From an uncultured Bacteroides sp. (GTDB taxonomy: Bacteria; Bacteroidota; Bacteroidia; Bacteroidales; Bacteroidaceae), in assembly GCA_949296855.1 (NCBI GenBank), contig CASFRN010000157.1:1-61735 (forward strand): a stretch of DNA of 61,735 nucleotides, given 5' to 3'. The notes beneath the pieces are model-generated. The model saw only the letters and a list, made by a program, of their open reading frames with translations. It did no database searches and had not been told where the DNA came from. Numbering within the stretch: position 1 is the first letter of the stretch; each line of letters starts with the position of its first letter. Of the stretch, positions 16,170 through 24,756 are shown in pieces. The translations under genes and the position numbers were made by a program.

Positions 16170-18842
16170 TTATCTTCCGCTTTCGTCAATCATCCGGCGT
16201 ACTTTGTCGTTGAATGCATGCTGTTTCATCAGTTCTTCTAACGAAAGATGCATCCGCCAGCGCCAGTAATGTCTTGGGTTGGCGGGCACGTTGATGCGTT
16301 CGATGGCAATGTCGGGATTACGTAAGTTTTCGTCCATCGACAGCCAGTCTTGCCAAGTCAGGATGCAAAGCATGGAAGGGCTGTACAGGTGACGGCGCAC
16401 GACATCTTCGCACAGCCAGCCGGGCGCGTGCTCAGGCAAGTCACCCCAGTGTCCCAATTCGTGGTAGAAGAAACGGGCGGCTATATTGCGGTCTTCTTCC
16501 CACCAGCCACGGAATGTCGACATATCATGTGTACCGATAGTACATACCGAGCGGAACGGATAGGCGTACACATGGCCGAACTCGTCTTGCGGGTTTTTAG
16601 GCATACGCTGGATTTCGAGCGAGAGGATTTGCAATTGTTCCATTACCCAAGGTACACAGTCGGGCACCATGCCTAAGTCCTCGCCGCATACCAGCATGGA
16701 GGTGGATTGGGTCAGGATTGGCAATTTTTTCATTGCTTCTTGATACCAAAACTCGTTGTGGCGATGATAGTAATAGTCATTGTACAGACGGTTGAAAGCG
16801 TCTTTCTCTTGTTGGTTCAACCGATGGTAGACGAAATCGTTCTGTACGGCGATGCGCGGGTGATACATTGCTGCATTATCGCGGTCGGGGATAAACAGCA
16901 CATCGCTAACCAATGCGTATAGCCCTTCTTTCAGGTTGTTGGTTTCTCTGTCATTTTTGCCTGTAAAGAAAGCTTCAATTTTCCGTTGCGTATCGAATTC
17001 TGGACGCATCTCGTAAATATCGTGGTGCAGGTGTTGCACAAACGTATCTTTTACCTCTTGGCTGCGTTCACCGAACATACAGTCCAACATTCCGTCATTG
17101 ATGAACGGTCGGGTCATAAAGTCTTTTTGGAAATGCAACCCGTAACTTTCGATTTCCTCCATACTCATTGGTAATGAGGGGACAAACTGTCCCAGCAGCC
17201 CGTGAACGGAATGGATAGGAATCTCCCAAATGCGGAAAAATCCTAAGATATGATCAATGCGATAGGCTGTAAAGTAATCTGCCATTTTACGGAAGCGGCG
17301 TTGCCACCATTGGTAACCGTCTTGTTCCATTACTTTCCAATTATAGGTAGGCATTCCCCAATTTTGTCCTTTAGTAGAGAATGCATCGGGTGGCGCTCCT
17401 GCCTGTCCGTTCATGTTGAAATAATAAGGTTCTACCCAAGCTTCTACACTGGTGCGGCTGATTCCAATGGGGATATCCCCTTTGACAATCACGCCCAATT
17501 GGCGTCCATAGTCGCAAGCGTCTAACAGTTGGATGTGGAGTAGGTACTGTACGTAACAGTGAAACATCGTTTCGGGATAGGCTTCGTTGCCGGGTGTGCA
17601 CAGTTGTCTGGCAAGTTCGGTACGGTAAGTGCTGTATGTTTGCCAGCGATGGAAGTCGGGGGTGCCGTATTTGTCGCGCAGGTAACAGAAAGCGGCATAC
17701 GGCCGCAGCCAGTCAATGTTATCGTTATAAAATGTTTGAAAAGCCTCCGAGGCAAGAACAGTTTCTTGTTCTTGGCGAAAGACGGCTTTCAAGTAAGCAC
17801 GTTTCCAGTGATTGACAGCTTCGTAATCTACTTGCGGCAAGGTGTTTAGTTCGATGCGTTTCTGCTCGAATCCGGCTGCGGCTGCCGCATCGTTCAGTGC
17901 GGGCAATTGGCGTAGGTCGACGTACATCGGATGGAAAGCATAAATAGAGATGCTGCTGTAAGGATACGAGTCAGTCCACGAGCCTGTCATGGTAGTATCG
18001 TTGATAGGAAGCACTTGCACGGCATGCTGGTGGGTATCAGCAGCCCAGCGGATAAAAGTCTTCAGGTCGCCGAAGTCGCCTACGCCGTAACTGCCTTCCG
18101 AGCGGAGAGAGAATACAGGGATAGCGCACCCAGCTATCTTATAATTTTCACCGGCGAAGAATACTTCTTCTTCCGGAGTAACGTAAGTTTCGCCAGGCTG
18201 TAACGACGGTGGTGCTATATAACGGTTGTCGTGTGATTCCCATTCGCTGACGCTGCCCTTTTCGGGCGATATTGTCACAAATTTATAAGAAAAGCTTGGC
18301 GGAAGTTTCGAAGCCTCTACGGTGACTTGCCATACATTGGGCTTTATTTCGTACATACGAAGCGGGGAATCCTTTTCCCAGTTCCCTAATGCTTTGCAGT
18401 CGCCGCTGATGCCGAGGGTACGTTTTGTTTTTCCGCCCGACGGGCACAAAGCCCGAAACAAGATACAAGTGCCGCTGTCTGCTTGCGGATAGTTTTCGGC
18501 TTTCACTTCGTATGAACCGCAGAATGCCGAGCTAAAACGGTAAGATGCGGCTGGCAGGTCCCGCCATGTGTCTTTCACCAAGTAATGGTTGTCAGGACGG
18601 CCGGTTATACGCAAGATGTGAGGAAGCGCTCCGATTTCTTTCCGTACGCAATGATTGCCGCGGCAGACTTCATAACGATAGGTGAGGAAAGAGGCAGGAG
18701 CGTCCAAGTGATAATCGATTTTGCCTTGCCAGTCGTATCCGTTTGTAGTAGACAGTTCGACGGTGGTCTTTTCATCAATAAGGACATGTAAGTTTTCACC
18801 CCATGTAGTGTGATACTGAATTCGAAATATTATTGTCATCAT
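16170..18842 (-). CDS. malQ: 4-alpha-glucanotransferase (GH77) with two N-terminal CBM20 domains
   Basis: The protein has 890 residues. Two starch-binding CBM20-like modules come first (about 1-105, starting IIFRIQYHTTWGENLHVL; and about 125-240, with LGISGDCKALGNWE). The GH77 barrel (about 255-890) follows, with the nucleophile region YRIDHILGFFRIWEIP (Asp about 529), the acid/base GEDLGMVPDCV (Glu about 719) and GTHDMSTFRGWW (Asp about 769). No signal peptide is present, so it is cytoplasmic and rebuilds or breaks maltodextrins, feeding glucose and longer chains to catabolism. Lengths near 890 with tandem CBM20 are normal for Bacteroidota. Two ATGs are adjacent (18842, 18839). A TATCTTTG box on the minus strand at 18868-18875 gives a short leader. 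Confidence 0.95.
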   Translation of the reverse strand: MMTIIFRIQYHTTWGENLHVLIDEKTTVELSTTNGYDWQGKIDYHLDAPASFLTYRYEVCRGNHCVRKEIGALPHILRITGRPDNHYLVKDTWRDLPAASYRFSSAFCGSYEVKAENYPQADSGTCILFRALCPSGGKTKRTLGISGDCKALGNWEKDSPLRMYEIKPNVWQVTVEASKLPPSFSYKFVTISPEKGSVSEWESHDNRYIAPPSLQPGETYVTPEEEVFFAGENYKIAGCAIPVFSLRSEGSYGVGDFGDLKTFIRWAADTHQHAVQVLPINDTTMTGSWTDSYPYSSISIYAFHPMYVDLRQLPALNDAAAAAGFEQKRIELNTLPQVDYEAVNHWKRAYLKAVFRQEQETVLASEAFQTFYNDNIDWLRPYAAFCYLRDKYGTPDFHRWQTYSTYRTELARQLCTPGNEAYPETMFHCYVQYLLHIQLLDACDYGRQLGVIVKGDIPIGISRTSVEAWVEPYYFNMNGQAGAPPDAFSTKGQNWGMPTYNWKVMEQDGYQWWQRRFRKMADYFTAYRIDHILGFFRIWEIPIHSVHGLLGQFVPSLPMSMEEIESYGLHFQKDFMTRPFINDGMLDCMFGERSQEVKDTFVQHLHHDIYEMRPEFDTQRKIEAFFTGKNDRETNNLKEGLYALVSDVLFIPDRDNAAMYHPRIAVQNDFVYHRLNQQEKDAFNRLYNDYYYHRHNEFWYQEAMKKLPILTQSTSMLVCGEDLGMVPDCVPWVMEQLQILSLEIQRMPKNPQDEFGHVYAYPFRSVCTIGTHDMSTFRGWWEEDRNIAARFFYHELGHWGDLPEHAPGWLCEDVVRRHLYSPSMLCILTWQDWLSMDENLRNPDIAIERINVPANPRHYWRWRMHLSLEELMKQHAFNDKVRRMIDESGR

Positions 18843-19237
18843 GTTGTTTGGTATTAGAAATGATTTACAAAGATAGCTGGAGTATCTGATAACCTTTGTT
18901 TGAAGAATGAAAATATAAATGAAAATAAAGTCCTATCGCCCCTATAAGCTATTGTAGGGCTGTTTTATTCAGATGAAAATATAAAGATATTATAGCGGTT
19001 TAAGTCGGTTGTGCAAGTTCCGGAATCGAATTCATTCATTTTATACGATTCCCTTTTGGAAGATTGTTTTTTTGTTGGCAGATTCTATAAAGGGCTTAAG
19101 GCTCTCTTTATTATTGTTTGATTGTCAGATTGATAAGTGTCAGTCAGCATTCTATTTTTATTCAAGTAAGGCTTTCCCATAAAATAAAGGAGTATCTTTG
19201 AACAAAATTCTTTATTAACATTTAATTGAAACGTTCC
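18843..19237. promoter_or_regulatory. Divergent malQ/pullulanase control region
   Basis: These 395 bp contain no gene. There are two outward -7 boxes: TATCTTTG on the minus strand at 18868-18875 (malQ side) and TATCTTTG on the plus strand at 19193-19200 (pullulanase side). The 13-mer ATGAAAATATAAA occurs twice (18907-18919, 18973-18985), 66 nt apart. A CCCCTATAAGCTATTGTAGGG partial dyad (5-bp arms) lies near 18940-18960. Shared control by a maltose-type regulator is plausible, but no regulator gene lies nearby. Confidence 0.5.
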
Positions 19238-21229
19238 ATGAATTTAAAACATGTATTGATTTTGCCTGTATTGGCAATGGTTGGTTGCCAGTCTGTGCAA
19301 CGCGAGTACGGCTCGTATGCCGATTATCCCGCAGTGGATGGCGATTGGGAAGAAATGATTTACACTCCTGAAGAAACGAAGTTTGCTCTTTGGGCACCTA
19401 CGGCGGAAGAAGTAAACTTGAAGTTGTATGCCGAAGGGCAGGGAGGAGAGCCAGTCCGGATTTTGCCAATGGAAGCAAGTAAAGACGGGGTGTGGTGTAT
19501 GACTGTTGACGGGGATTTGAACGGACAGTTTTATACTTTTGATGTAAAAGTGGAAGGTGCATGGCTGGGGGATACGCCGGGTGTATGGGCGAAGGCAGTA
19601 GGCGTAAACGGCGACCGTGCAGCAGTTATCGATTTAGACGCTACCGACCCTGAAGGTTGGGAGCAGGATGAGCGTCCGGAGCTGAAGAGTTTTGCCGACA
19701 TTGTACTTTACGAGATGCATCATCGTGATTTCTCCATTGATTCGTTATCAGGCATTGAACACCGGGGCAAGTTCTTGGCTTTGACGGAGGAAGGCACGCA
19801 GAGTGCAAATGGTCAGAAAACTGGCATTGACCACTTGAAAGAATTGGGTGTGACGCACGTACACATTTTGCCCTCGTTCGATTATTCATCGGTAGACGAG
19901 ACTCGCTTGGATACCCCGCAATACAATTGGGGGTATGACCCGAAGAACTACAATGTGCCCGATGGTTCTTATGCTACCGACCCGTATCAACCAGAGGTGC
20001 GTATCCGCGAATTTAAGCAGATGGTGATGGCGATGCACCGGGCGGGCATTCGTGTGGTGATGGATGTGGTTTATAACCATACGGCTGTAACCGACGGTGG
20101 GAACTTCGAACGTACAGTTCCTGGTTATTTCTATCGCCAGGCTCCAGACGGGGCTTTCGCCAATGCGTCGGGCTGTGGCAATGAGACTGCTTCCGAGCGG
20201 GCGATGGTTCGTAAGTTTATGGTAGAAAGCGTGAAGTATTGGGTGGAAGAATATCATGTGGATGGCTTTCGTTTCGACTTGATGGGTATTCACGATTTAG
20301 AGACGATGCGTGCCATTCGCGAGGCGGTAGACGAGATAGACCCAACTATTTATATATATGGAGAAGGTTGGGCGGCTGGTGCACCGCAGTTACCTATGGA
20401 TTCGTTGGCGATGAAGAACAACATAGACCGCTTGTCTCGTATCGCCGCATTCAGCGATGAATTCCGCGACAGCCTGCGTGGCCCGTTCGGAAATGATAAA
20501 CAAGGCGCTTTCCTTGCCGGATTGAAAGGGCATGAGGCAGGCATCCGTTTCGGTATAGCAGGCGGTATTGAACATCCGCAAGTCAATGGGGAAGGCAATC
20601 ATAAGGTGCCTAAATTCTGGGCATTGCAACCCACTCAATTCATCAGTTATGTAAGTTGTCATGATGATATGTGTTTGGCTGACAGATTGAAAGCTACTTT
20701 GCCCCAAGCGTCTGAAGCGGTACGTAAGGATTTGCAGAAATTGGCGTTGACGGCAGTGTTAACCTCGCAAGGCGTTCCCTTTATTTTTGCGGGTGACGAG
20801 GTGATGCGCGACAAACAAGGTGTGCACAATTCGTTTAACAGTCCGGATGAAATCAATGCCATCCGTTGGAAGTTGAAGAAGACGAATCGTGATTTGTTTG
20901 ATTACGTGAGTGGTCTTGTTAAAATGCGCCGCAGCCATCCTGCTTTCCGTTTAGGCAATGCTGATGCGGTGCGAAACAACCTAGAGTTCTTGCCTGGAAC
21001 GGAAGACAATGTGGTCGCTTTTCGCTTGAATGGTCAACCTAATGGCGACGCTTGGACCGATATTACTGTTATATTGAATGCTCGTAACCACGCTACGGCG
21101 GTAGAAATCCCTGACGCTACATGGCAGGTGGTATGTCGCGACGGCCGTGTAGATATGGATGGCCTAGGCACTCTACAGGGAGGGAAAGTGAATATAGGCG
21201 CGCGTTCGGCTTTGATTTTGCACCGTTGA
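19238..21229 (+). CDS. pulA: Type I pullulanase lipoprotein (GH13, CBM48)
   Basis: The 663-residue protein has a lipoprotein signal (NLKHVLILPVLAMVGCQ, Cys about 18), so it is membrane-anchored. A CBM48-like domain (TKFALWAPTAEEVNLKLY) precedes the GH13 barrel. That barrel shows VVMDVVYNHT, GFRFDLMG (nucleophile Asp about 346), IYGEGW (acid/base Glu about 375) and YVSCHDD (Asp about 475), all intact. It cleaves alpha-1,6 branches in pullulan or glycogen/starch fragments and would supply linear maltodextrins for the divergent malQ and MFS genes. ATG 19238 is used; the TTG 12 nt earlier only adds four residues before the signal. Confidence 0.95.
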   Translation: MNLKHVLILPVLAMVGCQSVQREYGSYADYPAVDGDWEEMIYTPEETKFALWAPTAEEVNLKLYAEGQGGEPVRILPMEASKDGVWCMTVDGDLNGQFYTFDVKVEGAWLGDTPGVWAKAVGVNGDRAAVIDLDATDPEGWEQDERPELKSFADIVLYEMHHRDFSIDSLSGIEHRGKFLALTEEGTQSANGQKTGIDHLKELGVTHVHILPSFDYSSVDETRLDTPQYNWGYDPKNYNVPDGSYATDPYQPEVRIREFKQMVMAMHRAGIRVVMDVVYNHTAVTDGGNFERTVPGYFYRQAPDGAFANASGCGNETASERAMVRKFMVESVKYWVEEYHVDGFRFDLMGIHDLETMRAIREAVDEIDPTIYIYGEGWAAGAPQLPMDSLAMKNNIDRLSRIAAFSDEFRDSLRGPFGNDKQGAFLAGLKGHEAGIRFGIAGGIEHPQVNGEGNHKVPKFWALQPTQFISYVSCHDDMCLADRLKATLPQASEAVRKDLQKLALTAVLTSQGVPFIFAGDEVMRDKQGVHNSFNSPDEINAIRWKLKKTNRDLFDYVSGLVKMRRSHPAFRLGNADAVRNNLEFLPGTEDNVVAFRLNGQPNGDAWTDITVILNARNHATAVEIPDATWQVVCRDGRVDMDGLGTLQGGKVNIGARSALILHR

Positions 21230-21250
21230 TTGCTCGAATGTTATTTGTGT

Positions 21251-21297
21251 AAAGGGCACGGAATCTTTCAAAAAACATACGGGATTCCGTGCCCTTT
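21251..21297. terminator. Terminator after the pullulanase gene
   Basis: A 15-bp perfect stem is formed by AAAGGGCACGGAATC (21251-21265) and its complement (21283-21297). Confidence 0.85.
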
Positions 21298-21356
21298 GTG
21301 AGAAACAAGAATGAAAAAATCTGCGTCAACCTGCGTTTTAGTTTCGTTGAAATCTG

Positions 21357-21364
21357 TATCTTTG
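21357..21364 (+). promoter_or_regulatory. -7 box for the nrnA-like gene
   Basis: TATCTTTG, 17 nt before the first ATG (21381) and 26 nt before the second (21390). The -33 is weak. Confidence 0.5.
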
Positions 21365-21380
21365 CCCTCACTAATTCAAA

Positions 21381-22427
21381 ATGCAGAATATGTTATCTAA
21401 AATCATTCTTCAGGCAAATATTGACAAGGCGGCTAAGTTGTTCGAGCATGCCGACAAGATAGTGATTGTATCTCATGTGTCGCCCGACGGTGACGCGATA
21501 GGTTCATCATTGGGATTGCTTCATTTCTTAGAGACACAAGATAAGGACGTCCGTGTCATTGTCCCCAATGCGTTTCCTGATTTTTTGAAGTGGATGCCGG
21601 GAGCAAAAGACGTGGTCCGTTATGACAAGTACAGTGAATTTGCCGACAAACTGATAGCGGAAGCGGATGTCATTTGTTGTTTAGACTTTAATGCGTTGAG
21701 CCGTATTGATGCCGTGGCAAGACCTGTGGCGGAAGCACAAGCTAAGAAAATCCTGATAGACCATCATCTGAACCCGGAAGATTTCTGCCAAGTGGTCATT
21801 TCGCATCCCGAAATATCCTCTACGTCCGAATTGGTGTTCCGCCTGATATGCCGTTTGGGGTGTTTCGAGGACATTACGAAGGAAGGAGCCGAATGCATTT
21901 ATACCGGCATGATGACCGATACAGGCGGCTTTACTTACAATTCGAACAATCAAGAGATTTATTTTATCATCAGCGAGTTGCTTTCAAAAGGCATCGACAA
22001 GGACGAAATTTACCGCAAGGTATTCAATACGTATTCCGAAGACCGCTTGCGTCTGATGGGTTACGTGCTTTACGACAAAATGCAAGTATATCCGCAGTTC
22101 CGTGCCGCATTGATTACACTCACAAAGAACGAGCAAAACAAGTTCCGGTATGTAAAAGGGGATACAGAGGGGTTTGTCAACATTCCTTTGCAAATAAAAA
22201 ACATCTGTTTTTCAGCTTTTCTGCGGGAAGATACCGAAAAGAACATGATTAAGATTTCCCTCCGCTCGGTAGGAACATTCCCCTGTAATAAAGTGGCGGC
22301 GGAATTCTTCAATGGAGGCGGCCACCTGAATGCGTCCGGCGGTGAATGTTATGGCACGATGGACGAGGCTGTGCAGCTCTTCAAGCAAGCCTTGGTGAAA
22401 TACGAAGATTTGTTGCTGAAAAGTTGA
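21381..22427 (+). CDS. DHH/DHHA1 phosphoesterase, NrnA-like nano-RNase/pAp phosphatase
   Basis: The 348-residue protein carries the DHH domain: IVSHVSPDGDAIGSSLG (metal-binding Asp), ICCLDFNALSR, ILIDHHLNPEDF (the DHH motif) and a later metal ligand segment MTDTGGFTYN. The DHHA1 substrate-binding domain ends in FFNGGGHLNASGGEC. NrnA enzymes degrade 2-5 nt RNAs and dephosphorylate 3'-phosphoadenosine 5'-phosphate. The ATGs at 21381 and 21390 are both possible. The next gene starts 46 nt downstream and may share the transcript. Confidence 0.9.
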   Translation: MQNMLSKIILQANIDKAAKLFEHADKIVIVSHVSPDGDAIGSSLGLLHFLETQDKDVRVIVPNAFPDFLKWMPGAKDVVRYDKYSEFADKLIAEADVICCLDFNALSRIDAVARPVAEAQAKKILIDHHLNPEDFCQVVISHPEISSTSELVFRLICRLGCFEDITKEGAECIYTGMMTDTGGFTYNSNNQEIYFIISELLSKGIDKDEIYRKVFNTYSEDRLRLMGYVLYDKMQVYPQFRAALITLTKNEQNKFRYVKGDTEGFVNIPLQIKNICFSAFLREDTEKNMIKISLRSVGTFPCNKVAAEFFNGGGHLNASGGECYGTMDEAVQLFKQALVKYEDLLLKS

Positions 22428-22473
22428 GTGGTGATTGTATGTTTCTGTTTTTTTATGAATCGAATAAATAAGT

Positions 22474-22872
22474 ATGGATAAAAAGGAATATATGCAGGCT
22501 AACAAAGAATGGTTGGCAAAGAAGTCGAAGGAAGAAGGGGTATTGCCGTTGCCGAAAGGCGTTTTCTATAAAGTGATTGCGTCGGGCGACCCGCAAGGCA
22601 AAAGTCCGTCGCTCCGGAGCATCATCACCGTACATTATACAGGCTGCACCGTCGACGGCAAGCAGTTCGACAGCAGCCGTGGCGGAGTGCCTCTTGCCAT
22701 TCGTTTGTCTGATGTGATAGAAGGATGGGTGATCGCTTTGCAGCGGATGCGCGTAGGCGACCGTTGGGAAGTATATATTCCAGCCACGTGCGGATACGGC
22801 AAACTCTCTTTGTCGGGAATTCCTGCAGGTTCTACATTAGTATTCGACATCGAGTTAATAGGGGTGGCATAG
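22474..22872 (+). CDS. FKBP-type peptidyl-prolyl isomerase
   Basis: The 132-residue protein has no signal peptide, so it is probably cytoplasmic. The single FKBP domain shows SIITVHYTGCTVDGKQFDSS, VIEGWVIALQRMRVGDRWEVYIP and the C-terminal YGKLSLSGIPAGSTLVFDIELI. The core aromatic and hydrophobic pocket positions look conserved. It accelerates cis-trans isomerisation of Xaa-Pro bonds during folding. Its stop is 8 nt from that of the convergent MBL gene, with no terminator hairpin visible. Confidence 0.92.
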   Translation: MDKKEYMQANKEWLAKKSKEEGVLPLPKGVFYKVIASGDPQGKSPSLRSIITVHYTGCTVDGKQFDSSRGGVPLAIRLSDVIEGWVIALQRMRVGDRWEVYIPATCGYGKLSLSGIPAGSTLVFDIELIGVA

Positions 22873-22880
22873 CTCTTTGT

Positions 22881-23699
22881 CTATATTTCCACCTTATCTC
22901 CGCAACTCATGTAATGGATAGCGTTGCCCATTTGCTTTTTCAACGCTTCGTATTGGGAAAGCCCCGTGCAATGCATGGTAAAGTATCGGCAGTCGGTTTG
23001 CTTCAGGAGCTTGTCGGCTAAGGAATGGATGAATTGGGTTTCTTGTTCCTGTGTCAGCCCGCTTTTCACTAAATGCATGCCTGCGAAAACGTGGGTGAGG
23101 GGAGTGCTTATTGTTTGCCGGGCTTTCCGTACAATGTTTATAATGCCCGCATGGGCACATCCGGCAAAGAGTACAGTTTTGTCGCCTTCTTGGATAATCA
23201 AGTTTTGCTCATGGCGGAAATCATCGTTTGTCTTTTTAGCAGGGCCAAACAACAGCCTGTTTCCGGCCGGTTTCAGGCAGTCGCCTTTTACTGCGGCAAA
23301 GAGGATGATACGGGAACTGATACGTGTTTCGTCCTCACAGAAAACGATTCTGTCACAGGATTCTAATTCTGCATCGAGCCCGATGTACCTCAATCCGTCT
23401 TCGCGTAGCGAATAATGCGGTTCGAAAGCGTATCTGTTTATATAGACTTTCGCTTTACGGTTCAGTTCCAAAAAGGCACGAAGTCCGCCGCCGTGGTCGT
23501 AATGCCCATGGGATACGACAGCTAAATCTACATCGGCAAGGTTGACGCCTAATCTGTTTGCGTTGTCTGCAAATAATCTACGCTGCCCCATGTCAAATAA
23601 GATTTGCCTGCCGTCGTCCAAACAAATGTGCAGACTGAGTCCATGTTCGACAGGCAATCCTGCACGGCTCGTATTTTCAACTAACGAAGTGACTTTCAT
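22881..23699 (-). CDS. Metallo-beta-lactamase-fold hydrolase
   Basis: The 272-residue protein has the MBL metal site VVSHGHYDHGGGL (about residues 62-75), a later FAGCAHAGIINIV and a HCTGLSQ segment supplying ligands. This layout resembles the group named 7,8-dihydropterin-6-yl-methyl-4-(beta-D-ribofuranosyl)aminobenzene-phosphate synthase. That group name is a loose annotation and the real substrate is unknown. The start overlaps the stop of the 97-residue gene upstream by 4 nt (ATGA), showing translational coupling. Confidence 0.85.
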   Translation of the reverse strand: MKVTSLVENTSRAGLPVEHGLSLHICLDDGRQILFDMGQRRLFADNANRLGVNLADVDLAVVSHGHYDHGGGLRAFLELNRKAKVYINRYAFEPHYSLREDGLRYIGLDAELESCDRIVFCEDETRISSRIILFAAVKGDCLKPAGNRLLFGPAKKTNDDFRHEQNLIIQEGDKTVLFAGCAHAGIINIVRKARQTISTPLTHVFAGMHLVKSGLTQEQETQFIHSLADKLLKQTDCRYFTMHCTGLSQYEALKKQMGNAIHYMSCGDKVEI

Positions 23700-23989
23700 T
23701 TGGCGTAAATGGGGATTAATAAATCTTCATCAGGCCAATGGGGCAAGTAGAAAAGCGAAACGGGACTTCCGCCGATGCCCGACCAGTCAATGCGGTGTAT
23801 CTGGCTGAAATCGGGAGCACCGAAATCGAAAGAACGGCCATATAGCAGAATGGCTTTGCGGCTTTCATCGGCTTTCCATAATCCTCCGCCATACGGGCAT
23901 TGTTCGCCGAAGTGCAACAGGTCTTTGTGTAGGTAGACGAAGCCGAACTTCAGCACGCCGTCTTGGTTGATAACAAATTTCTGATACAT
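23696..23989 (-). CDS. 97-residue protein of unknown function
   Basis: From the ATG at 23989 the protein begins MYQKFVINQDGVLKFGFVYLH and is rich in aromatic residues and glycine (CPYGGGLWKADE, FDFGAPDFSQIHRIDWSGIGG). An upstream ATG at 24025 is rejected because it precedes the TATTTTTG -7 box at 24013-24020. It is coupled by a 4-nt overlap to the MBL-fold hydrolase. I do not recognise the family. Confidence 0.7.
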   Translation of the reverse strand: MYQKFVINQDGVLKFGFVYLHKDLLHFGEQCPYGGGLWKADESRKAILLYGRSFDFGAPDFSQIHRIDWSGIGGSPVSLFYLPHWPDEDLLIPIYAK

Positions 23990-24012
23990 ACCTTGTCTTA
24001 TATTATTAGAGG

Positions 24013-24020
24013 CAAAAATA
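24013..24020 (-). promoter_or_regulatory. -7 box for the 97-residue/MBL operon
   Basis: It reads TATTTTTG on the minus strand, 24 nt before the ATG at 23989; TTGT stands 19 nt further upstream. It decides the gene start. Confidence 0.45.
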
Positions 24021-24086
24021 TTCATTTCTTGAATAATTTACAATAACCGGCATAAAAAATTCCAGGAAATATGATTGGCCGCATCA

Positions 24087-24117
24087 CTTGCGAGTTCGGA
24101 TATTCTTTGTATCTTTG
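24087..24117 (+). promoter_or_regulatory. Promoter of the small lipoprotein gene
   Basis: CTTG (24087-24090), 19 nt, then TATCTTTG (24110-24117) is a near-perfect Bacteroides promoter, 30 nt before ATG 24148. Confidence 0.65.
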
Positions 24118-24147
24118 TCCGGAAAGCTGAATTTTAAAATTAGAAAT

Positions 24148-24501
24148 ATGGACAAACGTCATTTCTTGGCGGCTGCGATGTGTCTGATGACGCTTGCTGC
24201 CTGCACTCAAAAGACAGAGTTGCCCGAGAATCCGAAAGATAAAGAAGAATATCGTGACAACCAAGGAAACAGTTGGATATACAATGCAATGCTGATGCGC
24301 TGGGCACTGATGCCGTCGGCGGTGAACGGGCTGAGCACAACGCATTATTATTATCCGAATACAGGATCGTGGACTGATGCTAACGGTACGCGTGTCAATG
24401 CGCCTTCGGGGGTAAAAGTCGCCTCTCCGGCAAGTGGTAAGTCGAAATCGAGCGGGCGGGTGTTCGGCACTACGCACCGGTCTTCGGGCGTGAGCGCATA
24501 A
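24148..24501 (+). CDS. Small lipoprotein, possible YgiB-like partner of the downstream ligase
   Basis: The 117-residue protein has a lipoprotein signal (AAAMCLMTLAACTQK, Cys about 19). The mature part carries an aromatic patch (GNSWIYNAMLMRWALM, HYYYPNTGSW) and a Ser/Gly-rich basic tail (SGKSKSSGRVFGTTHRSS). A start further upstream would cross the promoter at 24087-24117. It precedes the glutathionylspermidine-synthase-like gene by 255 bp, recalling the E. coli ygiB-ygiC pairing of a lipoprotein and such a ligase. That parallel is an inference. Confidence 0.75.
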   Translation: MDKRHFLAAAMCLMTLAACTQKTELPENPKDKEEYRDNQGNSWIYNAMLMRWALMPSAVNGLSTTHYYYPNTGSWTDANGTRVNAPSGVKVASPASGKSKSSGRVFGTTHRSSGVSA

Positions 24502-24627
24502 GCGATTGCTGCCGGGTGTTTATGTAATAAAGGTTGTTGCAGAATAGAATCTTTAGAGGAAATAATCAGGTACTGTTTGAAGGATTGGTTTAACTGGCAG
24601 TTTTTGCCATATAACTTCATTCTTTGT

Positions 24628-24688
24628 AAGAATATTAATCTTGCAGTTTGAAGATTATTAATCTTACAGCGTGAAGAATATTAATCTT
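24628..24688 (+). repeat. Three-unit phased palindrome array (23-nt period), copy 2
   Basis: AAGAATATTAATCTT (24628), AAGATTATTAATCTT (24651) and AAGAATATTAATCTT (24674) are separated by GCAGTTTG and ACAGCGTG. It is the same family as 4263-4323 in the opposite orientation. It lies 69 nt before the glutathionylspermidine-synthase-like gene, in a 255-bp gap that holds no other feature I can see. Confidence 0.75.
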
Positions 24689-24756
24689 ACCTAAATAGCA
24701 GTAATGGTCTCAACAACGAACAGTCATCAAACCTTTTATATGCGATTAAAGAATTT

